A DNA stretch of 64,000 nucleotides from Gonocerus acuteangulatus (taxonomy: Eukaryota > Arthropoda > Insecta > Hemiptera > Coreidae): assembly GCA_946811695.1 (NCBI GenBank), contig OX328125.1:96670260-96734259 (forward strand), given 5' to 3'. The translations under genes were made by a program, and so were the position numbers. Below, one piece after another: positions 22,221 through 34,842 of the stretch. Under the pieces are notes generated by a model. The model had not been told where the DNA came from. It did not search any database and saw only the letters and a program-made list of their open reading frames with translations. How positions within the stretch are numbered: the stretch's first letter is position 1; every line of letters starts with the position of its first letter.

Positions 22221-25200
22221 CCCTATTTCATACCTTCAATAGCATTATAAAGAATGCGTTATAAATGTTAACAAAATTGGTTGAATACATCTTGAGATAC
22301 CTTCCCAGAATAAACCTGTAATGTATTTTTAAAAATTGTAGGAAGTTGTTTCTTCTGTGTTAAATATTCTAAGTCCTTAATACTGATTATGTAAACACTG
22401 TGTGCCAGATGCAGTCATTTATTTTTTAAATATAGTGCAAAATAAAAATCACACTTTCAAAAAACAAACTAGATACTTTCACTGGCTCCGTTCTATATTT
22501 CAGTTTCTATTAATGAATAAACTACAATGATCTTCCTAAGTGAAATTTTGCAGTTTAACAAACCTGAAACTAAAGGAAATTTTGCATTTTAACAAACCTG
22601 AAACAAAAAAGGAGTTAAATACCGGAAAGTAACAACAATTTGAAGTTTTATAACTCCTTTACATTCCAGTACTCTCATGTTGAAAATGCTGAAAAGTTGT
22701 AATATCAACTGTAATAAAGATATCAACATCAACAGCTTTGTTAACTTCTGAATCCTGAAAAACAAACAAACAAAAATTATCTAAACCTAAGTGTTTAGGA
22801 GAAATTTATGAAAACTAAACATTGTTGAGCACTACCTGCCATATCGTCTAGAGTGCTAAGAGTTTCCATAGGTTATTCTTTTATTAGATCTAACAAAATG
22901 GGAGGGTCCCTAGGTCTCTAAAAAATACTTGAGTTTTTTGGACTATACTACTCCCCCGTCTTATCCTGCTCTAGGAAAACACTATTACCAATACGTTTCT
23001 CATTTTCTTATCTTGTTTTTCTAAAATACTCATTAACTGTTGAATGCAATTAATAAATAAAACAACCAATTAAGAAGTGGGTTAAACAGAGACAAAACCC
23101 TGTTCAAAAGAACAGAACTAACACATTCACAGTTTTAAGCAAGTATTTCTTCGGTTCACATCACCCCGCCGAAAATTATTTTTGTATTTATATCATATTC
23201 TCCTGAAGAGGCTCCAAAAGGGTATGGAACCTGTAGAGATTAAATTAGGACCTCAGAGGTCAAGAGGTCTATGTAACAAACTCAATGTTTTGGCAAAAAA
23301 AATTAATTTCGTTTAGAGCCTTCTGCTCAAATTCAGGATCATAAATATGCTTTAGGTCCACCCGCCAAACCTATGGAATTTACTGTATAACATACAGTCT
23401 TATTTTTCTTACATGGCTACTGCGCATCCAGGAACACTAGCAGACCCTTTTTTGTCACTTTTTTTTCCATTTTAGTCTTGTTTTCCACGTTGGATTATCC
23501 CTCCAGCATGGGAGTTTATTTACTACTAAAATGTACTGTATAACATGCAGTCTTCTTTTTCGTACATAGCCACCATGCATGCGCGAAAGCCAGTGGTTTC
23601 GTACATGGCCATCGCGCAGGCCTGCGCGATGGCCATGTACTTAAAAAACTGTCCACTTGCATTCGCGCCTGCGCGAATGCAAGTGGACACTTTTTTGTAA
23701 CAGTTTCCTTATCAGTTTAGTCATAGCTAAATCATATTTTTGCTAAAATGGAGTTAAAGTTGATCATATGTGGTAATAGCGAACACTAGATTTTTACAAT
23801 TCCGATCATAATCAGGTCCTTAGCTGTTTATTATGGATGATACATAAAAGTTACTTAAAGAATTGGAGGATCTGGACATATACCCCTTAATTGTCTTCTG
23901 GACTTACATAAGTAGATATTACAAACATGACAATACTCAATAGAAAACAAGCTAAGTGGCAGCAACTGTCAAGAAAATTAATTGGATCTCTTTACAACCC
24001 ACAAGATTACGGTGTTCACAACCCTTTCCTGTATCTAACTAATTTTTTAAAAAAAATGTCACTTAGACCCCTTGACTTCTGGGACGCTCAAATATAATGA
24101 AATTGTGAGGTGGTGTTTTATTGAATTTAAATGTCTAAATTTCAGTAAAAGGTCATTTAATGGTTAGTTAATTATTAATATTTACAGTACTTTTGCATTT
24201 TCCTTTCAGATGCTGTACTTAAGACTCCGACAAAACCAATCCTTGTCCAGCCAGCTGGTCGAAACAGCCCGAGTAGCTATCGCTCTGGAAGCCATGAGTC
24301 TATTTCCCTCTTTGCATCTTCGCCTCAGTATTCTAAATGTGAGTAAAATATGTGAGCCACGTCAAGATAGAAAGCAATAGCAAAATGTAGTTGCATTGTT
24401 TTATAATTTTTTATCCAGAATTACATGCCTCCAGACTAAAGTGGTGTTTTTGTTTCAGATAAGAAAACAGAAGTATCCGAGAGGACTATCATTAATGAAT
24501 TGCTGTATTGCTTCCAAGGGATTGAAGGTAACCTCTTGAAACTCGATCACAATTTTGGATTCACCATTGACCCACAGGTTTGTAAAATTTACTTTTTGCT
24601 TATTAATGATAAGTTTAGAGGGTATCTACTGCACGAAAAAGTCATGAAAATGTCATGAAATTGAAAATAGGCCACAAAAATCACGAAGAAGTCATGAATT
24701 TTGAAACCATGTCACGAAATTTCAGTTTTTAGTCTAACGTAATCCCGGTACTTGGGCGAATTCGTAATTGTTGCCATTTTTGTATGGTGGCACAATTTTA
24801 TCTGCCTCTCCCACCCCCTTCTTTTGTTGTAGCATTTACACATCAATTATCCATTTTTTTAATATATGCAGACTTAAATATTGAAATTCTGTACACATTA
24901 ATTAACTAAATTATGTGCTTTGACAATAAATATTTAGTTAGTAATATTTTTAGAAATTTTGAATCCTGTTACCATTGTTCAATATTTTTGAGGCCGCTAA
25001 TTCCATTGTCATTCCAAAATGTTTAGTTTAATGATTTCTTCACTTTTATAATTAACTAGCTGACCCGGCGAACTTTGTACCGCCTAACAGTCAATTCTTT
25101 AATTTTTTTTTTTGATACTTATTCTGCTATTTGGGACACCGGGTCAGCTAGTAAGATAAAATAAAAAAATAAAAAAGAAAGTTAATAAGTCAACAATTAC

Positions 25201-28200
25201 ATTATGTCAAAAAACAAAAATTATAAAACACTTAAAATTCTTTTAATAGTGACTAAAGAATTACAATTTCAGATTTCTTATTATGATACCTACTTCTTAT
25301 ATTTCATTTTATTTTTACTTATTCTAAATTAAGTTTCATTTTTATTGTAGTACTTTATGCCACACGATATTTTTTGTTTGATCACCTGACGCGTAACCAA
25401 ACAGAGCAGATGGTTTTCCAACACGGGAACAGGCTACATACAATTGACCATGCGAGAAACATGGGATTTCTAGATTAATACCACAAACACTTAATGACTG
25501 CCCCTGGGATTTGTTTACAGGCAAACTGAGTTCATACAACACATTGTAGGCACTGTAATCAATTGAAAGCAGCTCGATTCAAACTTGCACCATTATTAGT
25601 GGAATGTCGCGCTTCACGGGTCTGTCTTAACCGAATTTCTTCACGTTCATTAAGATCTTCACGTTCCTGGGCAGTACGATTAGATTGATAATTAATTTGA
25701 TTCTTTGCATTTCCGGTTCTTCTGCCTAAATTTGTCCACCGCCTTATAGGAGGCATATTTAGTAAGTCACAACACTTTCGTAATTTTATAGAAATTTGTG
25801 GCTTTTATATTTAGTAATATTATAGTTGCACAGCAAAGAGATGTTTACATTTCAAGTGACATTTTATCACAGACAATTTACATTTTACCATAGACAATTT
25901 GTTTTTGAGTAATGTTACCATTGCATAAATATTGACAAATATTGACATTATATTTATACGAGACTAACGTCACTGAATTGTTTTGCCTTCCCAAAACCCC
26001 TCCACTAACACTTAAACTTTACGGTATGGTGTTAAAGTTCAAATTGACCTTTAAGTATTATTACGAATCTTTTGTATGGGAATATTGAAAAGTGTGGTAT
26101 TTTTTACTTCGTTAATTCAAATTAATAATACTAATAAAATTAATAAACAATAATTAATTAATTTAATTGCATTATTAACATGTGATTCTGTTGTCACCTT
26201 GTGATTACATGTTTTTCAGCAAGTTTGAGTGTTCTTTGCATTAAATCCTCATAGACGTAAAATATGCTTTGAACTATTTTTCAGGTTCGTGTTCCACAAA
26301 AGCCAATGGTCGAAAAGTTAATGGAGCTAGGATTCCTTCATAACAGTATTGTCCACCAATGCAAAGGACTGGAAAAAGGTGGAACCGTAGCTAGAGCCAT
26401 TCTATCGGCTGTTAGGAAAATCCTAACTGATTATTACGATCTCATTGGATCTTTTCATTTAGATGTAAGTAGCTAGATCTAGTATTTATTTTTAATTTAA
26501 ATTTAATGAACGAATATTTTTATTGCGTTTACAAATGTTAACGATTTTATAGCAAGAGGTTAGTGAATGCTTAATAATAGCATAAAACATTTTTTATGTG
26601 TACCAGAAGACCTACTTTGATAGTGGAAATATAATGAGTTGTGGCTATAACAATGTTCAATACACCGATTCCCTTATATAAACAAAGTTGGAAAACATTG
26701 AGCCTGTCCAGGACTTGAATGGGTAACTGCCAGAGAAAACCACATGCTATTGGCATTAACAAAAAAAAAGTCAAACTCGCAGGAATACACATAAAAACAT
26801 TTTATTTGTGGAATATGTTATAAGACATGATTTTTTTGTTATTTAAATTTAATAAAAAATAGTTATTAATTTTATTGCGTAGATCCTAAGTTGAAGACTA
26901 AGATGTTGTGGTAGAGATGGGCGATCTGAATTGATCTTTTGAATCGATTTCAAAAGATCGATCTTTTCAAAGAATTGTTCTCCAAGGGCTGATCTTTTCA
27001 AAGAATCGTTCTCCAAGGGCTGATCTTTTCAAAGAATCGTTCTCCAAGGATCATCTTTTCAAAGAATCGTTCTCCAAGGGCTCATCTTTTCAAAGAATCG
27101 TTCTCCAAGGCTCATCTTTTCAAAGAATCGTTCTCCAAGGGCTCATCTTTTCAAAGAATCGTTCTCCAAGGGCTCATCTTTTCAAAGAATCGTTCCCCAA
27201 GGGCCAATATTTTTAAAGAATTGTTCTCTTAGGGCCGATCTTTTCTTGAATTGATCTATCTAGGATACCCTAAAATAAAGTTTTCTTTTATTTGAAATAT
27301 TCAAATTCTTATTAATTTGTAATAATTTAAATATTATTTATTATTAATTTGTATTCTTATTTTGTGTCAATTTAACTATGTTATTTTTGTTTTTTTTCCT
27401 GTTCAGTCGTTACAACCTACCAAAACCACAGACGACACACCACTTAGTGAGGATGGATCAGATGAACTGGCACTTACCCTTAGGAGGTTGTTTTTCCTTA
27501 CACAAAGACCCATGCGCCTTCTTCAGTGTGTTTATGAAGCTCTGAGTGCCATTCGAAATGCAAGAGGAACCAGCACAACCACGGCATTGGACATACTTAG
27601 GCACCATGGCGATGAAAACTATCGACTAACTGTTACATCTTTAATTATACATGTGAGTTTTATATATTTTTCTTTACAATGAACGTGATTCCATATATAT
27701 TCAAACTATATGTGTTCATTTCAAATGGGACCGGAGCTGGTCAGTAAAGACAATTGGTAAAATAATCTGAGAAACATTAAAAATTGATTAAAAACGTATG
27801 TTTATAGCTGTGTATATCATTTTATTAAAGCCGAGTTGTTAGCTTTTGTCCACAAGAAGGTATATAGATTAATTTTTAAAAAATCAGTTATATTTTTTTG
27901 TTTCAAAGTAGTAATCTTTTCATGGTTATCATCTGATCACTAGCTAGATCCAAAAGACCAGTTTGAGTTGGTTTTATTTTAAATAATAATAAATAATAAT
28001 TAACTTAAGTACAAAAATTTCCTAAAAACTGATGCACATTTTAAGTTATTAATGACAATTAATTCAGGATTTAAGAGTACAAAGCTACCAACCAAGCTAC
28101 TGGGGTGCTTTTTGGAGGCCCGGTGGCTGTGAGTGTCAAGGCGTGAGCACTTGTCACTCCGTGCCAAAGGTCCTGGGTTCAATTCCCACTATGGGGTGGC

Positions 28201-31200
28201 TTTTCTTTAGAAAAAAAGAAAAGGCATCAGCCATATCCTGGCTAGAAAAGGGTGGTAACCTATATATAACCCGTCCTAAAATAGGACGGGTTATATTAGT
28301 CAATAATAATGGACGTTAAAATTTAAATAAATACATTTAAGGATTTTTAAGAAATATGTGTAAATGGGAATGATCTCTGAAAAGATTTAAAACTAAGACC
28401 ACCAAACATGTAGAGTAAACCATTTTTAATAAAATGGTTGAAAATTCAAGTTGTGTGCTACTTTTTATTGGCTCTATATCATGAAATATAATAAAAGAAC
28501 TAATAATTTATAACTAAATAATTGTATTTACCTCCTAGTAGATTTGAAACAAGAGCTCCATTACATTTTCTAGTGATGTCAAAATGAGTTATTAGCATAA
28601 TACAAGTCGATTTTTAGTTTGACTACGCAAAAAAAAAAAAAAAAAAAAATGCCTTCTTGGTTAATTTTTTTCTTATTTATTTTGTTTTTCATAACGATCA
28701 TAAGTTCCTAAAATACCAAAACTAAGAGCATTGGTTTAGTGCAAGCCAAAATATTGGAAAAGAGTTAGTTAAAGCGAGCTGGAAAAGAGGTGATGTCAGT
28801 ATGGAGCACAGGGAAAATTATGATCTCTAGCCACTATACTGACGGATTAGCAGAAAGGGTTAATAGACCAATTTGAATTATTAAATACAAAATGTATTAC
28901 ATTACAATAATTTATTCAAGTTTCATTACCATGATTTGTAACTTCAGTTGCGGAGGCCTGGTGGCATCTATGCGATGGGTCATGGGTTCGATTCCCACTA
29001 GGGGTAGTGGCTTTTTTTTGAAAAAAGAAAAGGCATTAGCCCTATCCTGGGTAGAAAAGGCTGGTAACCTGTAGATAACCCATACTGAAATTCTGAGTTA
29101 ATTATCAATGGATGTTAAAATTTAAATAAATAAATAATAAATAGAAAGTTAATTTTTAACGTTTTTTGTTTAATTTTTTCAACATTAATTTGCCCTTCAT
29201 TGAACGATAAGCTTTTGTTAGGAGGGTTTTAAAAAACAGTATTTTACTTCTACCTTCTAGGCTGGAGGACCAATTCTCAATATGGTTGTTAACTGGATGG
29301 TGGAAGGAGAACTTTTTGATCCCATGGGTGAATTTTTTATCACACTGAACACCAACTGTCATGATAGAGACATTTGGCGGGACAAATTTGTTTTGAGGTA
29401 AGAGATTAATCAATGTTTTTATATATTTATGTTTTAGGATACGAAATGGACTGAGTTTTTCCTATTTTTTTTTTCTGATGCCTGGGTGACCTTATTCAAT
29501 TCATCTGTCATTGTTGATGTTGACTTCTCCGAGACACCAAGAACTTTCTTGCATATTTTGTCAGCGCTTCGACGCACATTTTATTTGTTTGCCAAGGGCT
29601 TAAAATACTACTAGGCTTTATTGCACTATCTGCATCTATTGAATACATAGTTTTCAAGGAACACCTCGATGGTAGGGTCTGGTTGCTATTATGTTGTCCG
29701 AGATGTGAAATTGAAGAATCAATGACTTTCAGTAATTTTAATTTATTTGAGAAGTAGTTTGAGAACAAAACTAACATTTTAAGCAAATGACTAGGCTCCA
29801 TAGAGCTCCAATTTTGGTCTGAACTTTCATTAGAGCAACATGAGTTTTAGTTTTCATGGCGGATTATGAGGATATAAGATACGTGTGATTAATGTGCCAA
29901 TTAATTCAGTGTACCAATATGTTTCTGCAGCATAATCATTTTCCGAGCTATCTATGATGCAAAATCTAACAGAACTGAGTTGTAGTAAGATAAGAGGCAA
30001 TTAATCTCAATATTGTGTTGTTTTTTTTTGTTTTTTTTTTTTTAATTTTGCTAAAGGTAATTTTTCTTTCATTGATGGCAATAAAGTCTCATCTCTTGAT
30101 AGTTTTGACTACCATTTTTTCAAAACAATTGAATTAAATAATATAAAACGATTAATAATGAAATAACCTTTTGCCCAGGCAAGACCTGATACCCAATGTG
30201 ATGTCAGAGGAACAAGCAAAGATGATCTTGAGGTCAGGGAAAGCTATTCACTTCCTCAATGTTATCTGTGGAAAACAGACACCTATCACTGGATCGCGGG
30301 AACGACTTCACAAAATGGGAGGTAAAGGAACAATTTTTTTAACTGTATCACGCTATGGAAATATGAGCACACTTTACGATTGGGTTCATTTGGTGAAAGA
30401 AATGGCTTTCAATAGAAATTATGGGAATAATTCAACCACTTGAATGTCATTACCAGTTTACCTTAATAGGAATCTGATAACAGTGGGCATTTGACATGTA
30501 ATTTGTTGGTCATCTTTTTTTCCAGTTATTTTAGTTTTAGTATAAATACTAAAATAAAAAAGTCCTAATCACAGGAACTGCATCATCTTAGTGCGGTTCC
30601 GTTCTTATCCCTAATGTAATTTGGAAAGGTTGAAATAGAAACAGTTATAATTTTGGTTAGACCTTTCATGAAGTAATTTATGACCTCAAATAGGTCACGG
30701 TTGTAAGGGTCCACCCAGACTCTCGCCTCTACCTGATAGAAAAATGACTCCCTGGCCTTGTCATGGTTCGCTGTAAAAACACACTGCTTACTGTTTCTTA
30801 TTTTCTTTTACCATAATACTAATTTTACAGATGAATGCAATTTAAAAAAATCAATTAAAAAGTGATTTAAAAAAAGACAAAAACCCGTCCAAAAGAACAA
30901 AACAAACACATTTGAAGTTTTAAGCACTAGTTCTCCGATTGACATCACCTAATCGAAAATTGCTTCAGAATCTCTTTTGTAGAGCATTTAGTATGCTTTC
31001 GAATGGTAACCTTCCGCTTACCAAGATTTCGAAACGTTTTTGAGATATTAAGAAAAATATCCGAAGTTCCTAAAACCTTTCATGTCTATAAATAAAATAT
31101 GTTATTCTAATCCTTCCTTAACCCCAAACGTAACCAAAATTTAAACATCTTTGTTTATATGAATTTCAAACATTCAGAAAATATTTTAACTGAATCCGAT

Positions 31201-31447
31201 GATTCCATGTACCCAAACCATAAACTTGATTCAACAACTGTTTTGCCACTTTTCTCAAAAATGGTTAAAGCTATCACCTTAAACCTATAAAACAAGTACT
31301 TGCAAGCATATGAAGTAAGCGGAACCATTTTTTTTTTTGCGTGCGAATTTGGCCCAAAAAAACATTTTTCGGTGGATGGATTCTGCTGGTTAACAAATTA
31401 GACGATAGATTTTTGCACCAAATTTCATCAAAATCAGACCATTCGTC

Positions 31448-31508
<61 letters not shown>

Positions 31509-34500
31509 ACACACATGTATACATATATATATACACAAATTTGAACCACCGTTATTTTCGTTCTCTAGGGGTTCTGAAATGTAAATATTTCTAGTTGGCA
31601 GTTCCGGATTGCGTCATGAAGTCAACCCTATAAGCGGGGTTCCTCCCAATGGAGGGAGGGAGGAACCGCGCTAAAAATTATGAGGAGCCAACAAAGATGG
31701 AAAGACAAAACCCTAAATTAGATTAGACCAAAGAAAAGACATTCTGACACGTAGATCATATATATGTCACTTACCTAAAAATGCTCACATTTGGTATGGT
31801 TCACGATGCCACTTGCAAGGGTTAGCAAAGAGAGAGAGAGAGAGAGAGATATCATACTATTGTGGTATGCGATAAAAAGCAGAACAATAGAAAGATATAT
31901 TCATAGAAGAGTTTGAAAAGTAGGAAACTAAACTGGCATTTGAAGGAGAGTGTTTCTGTGTTGAGTAGGGGGTGGTCCGTAGTGATAATGTCAAGTCCAA
32001 AAGAATAACAGGAGTGTAGATTTGAAAAACTTTATATAGATAGAAGCAAACAGACCAGATTAGGCAGACTAAAAGAAGGTAGGCCAAAAATCATTTAAGC
32101 CTCCAGGCTCAACGTCGAATGTTCTAATTGAGCCTCAAACGAGCTTCTTACTTATTTTTAAAATTCCTATTCAATCCTCCAATTACTAATGATATTTAGA
32201 ATAATGTCTTGTTTTCAATTGTTTTATATTGAGTTAAACAAGAAAGGCTAAAGACACACACAGCGGTTTCGGCAGAGTCCATGTCTGTGTGTGTCTTTCT
32301 AGGTTGAAACAAACGTAATGAGCTGCCATCAGTCGGCAATAAAGCCAACAATGCGCAACAATGGAACAATGCGGCAACTCGGCGCAACAATGGAATGACG
32401 TGCCGAGTCAGCACAGGATGAGTCTGCTTGGACTGTGGTGTGTGGCTTCATGGCTTCAATACACAGGCCAATTCCACCAACTCGGCCGAAACCGCTGTGT
32501 GTGTCTTTAGCCTAATGATTAAAGCAATATCGATATTAAATAAAATAAATTTTCAATATGGAGATGTTTTGCTAACAAAAATGCAAAGTTTCTATTTATT
32601 ATTTATTTATTTCAATTTTAACGTCCATTGTAATTAACTCAGAATTTTAGGACGGGTTATCTATAGGTCACCACCCTTTTCTAGTCAGGATAGTGCTGAT
32701 GCCTTTTCTTTTTTCCAAAGGCAAGCCACCACTCCTAGTGGGAATCAAACCCATAACCCTTGGCACGGAGTGTTAAGTCCTTACACCTTAACACTCACAG
32801 CCACCGGGCCTCCTATTTATTAAATAGAACAAAAATTAAAATATTTGTTATGAAGAAAACATCCCAGATGGGGAAGCCATCTCACAAACTCCCGTGGCAG
32901 AATCCTATACGACATCCTTCAATCCCAAAACTATCAATCCATTTCCACAAACACTCCCACCTACTGGCCAACAGATCCCTCTCGAACTCCAGACTTGGTC
33001 GATTTCTTCATCTCTTCTTGCCTAGGAAGTATATCCTACTCAGTGCAGTCACTGCTTGATCTATCCTCCGATCACTCAGCCATTCTCCTTAAGCTAGATA
33101 CCGTTCCTCAACGTCGTGCCCAGTATCCTAGCCTCATCCAAGGTCCTATCAACTGGGAATTATTTCAAGAAATCCTTACCGCTTCCATTGACCTCACTGT
33201 CCCCCTCAAAACCCCATCAGATGTCGACACAGATGTCGTTCTTATGTTCACTAAAGCCATTCAGGACAGTGTCACAAAATCATGTAGACTAAGAACACAC
33301 ATCCCTTTCCATCCCAAACCTCAGCTTCCAGACCACATCCAGGACCTTCTAACCGCCAAGCGCCGAGCAAGAGGTCTCTGGCAGAGAACCCGCTATCCCT
33401 CTCACCGTACCTCCTTCAACAAACTCTGTCGAATTTTAAAACAGGCCCTTTCCGAATACCGATCAAAATCCTTCAATGATTATCTTCAAACCCTATCCAC
33501 AAAAGATAATTCCCTCTGGACTGCTACCCGTAAAATCCTAAAATTTCATACCGTTCCTCATCCTCTCCAACGCAGTGACGGCAGCTGGGCAAGGAGCGAT
33601 GAAGACAAGGCCGAAGTTTTTGCCGCACATCTCGAATCCACTTTTTCTCCGCACCCAAATACAAATCCTATCCACGACCAGCTGGTTCACGACTACCTTG
33701 ACCACCCTCTTCCCCTCTCCCCTCCTCCCAAAGCTTTTCATCCTGCAGATGTAAAATACATCATTAAGCATCTCCCCAGAAAATTCCCTGGGTACGACCT
33801 TATTACATCCCTCATCCTAAAAAACCTACCCCAGAAAGCCATAATCTTCCTTACCTACATCTTCAATTCAATCCTAAGAACCACTCATTTCCCCAAACCA
33901 TGGAAACACTCAATAATAATTCTTATCCCAAAACCCCAAAAACCTCCAAATACACCATCCACCTATCGCCCTATAAGCTTACTCCCAATCATGTCCAAAA
34001 TTTTTGAAAAACTTATCCTGAAGAGAATCCGTCCCATCGTTACATCCTCCAATTTCATTCCTGACCACCAGTTCGGTTTCCGCTCCCGGCACTCCACCAT
34101 CCAACAATGCTTTAGCGTTGTTGACACAATATCCTACGCGCTTGAATGTAAAAACTACTGCACGAGTGCCTTCCTCGACGTCGCCAAAGCGTTCGATCGG
34201 GTTTGGCACCCGGGGTTGTTATACAAAGTAAAGCGTATTTTACCTCACACATACTACCTCATCCTTCAATCCTACCTCTCGTTCCTTTCAAGCAAGGTCT
34301 TGTCCTCCTCTCGACCCATATCCTCAGGCGTCCCACAAGGCAGCATCCTAGGTCCTGTCCTTTACCTCCTGTACACGGCAGATATCCCCACTCATCCGAC
34401 TACCCACATTACGACCTACGCCGATGATACAGCCATCTTTTCCTCTTCCCCTGATCCCTCTACAGCTTCCCAGCAACTACACAGGAGCACCTTGAGTCTG

Positions 34501-34773
34501 TCGAGAAATGGTGCAACTTGTGGAAAATTAAAGTGAACCCCGAAAAATGCTTTCAAGTTACATTCACTCTTAATAGGAGCGCCTGCCCTCCTGTATTCAT
34601 TTGCAGACGTCAACTCCCTGCATCGAATGAAGTACGTTACCTGGGACTTCTACTAGACAGCAGACTCACATGGAACCCACACACACGACTGAAAAGACTA
34701 GAGCTGAACAGGAGATATGGACTCCTACGACGACTACTTGGACCTACTTCAAAGCTTACGACACAAAACAAAC

Positions 34774-34842
<69 letters not shown>

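Noticed and set aside
26960..27250. CRISPR-like array
   Set aside because: Units are directly adjacent without unique spacers, in a eukaryotic intron; it is a minisatellite.
32995..34536. Intact 513-codon reverse transcriptase gene
   Set aside because: The frame is open at the left only because the element is truncated there, and it ends by a frameshift before the thumb region. It is a dead LINE copy.
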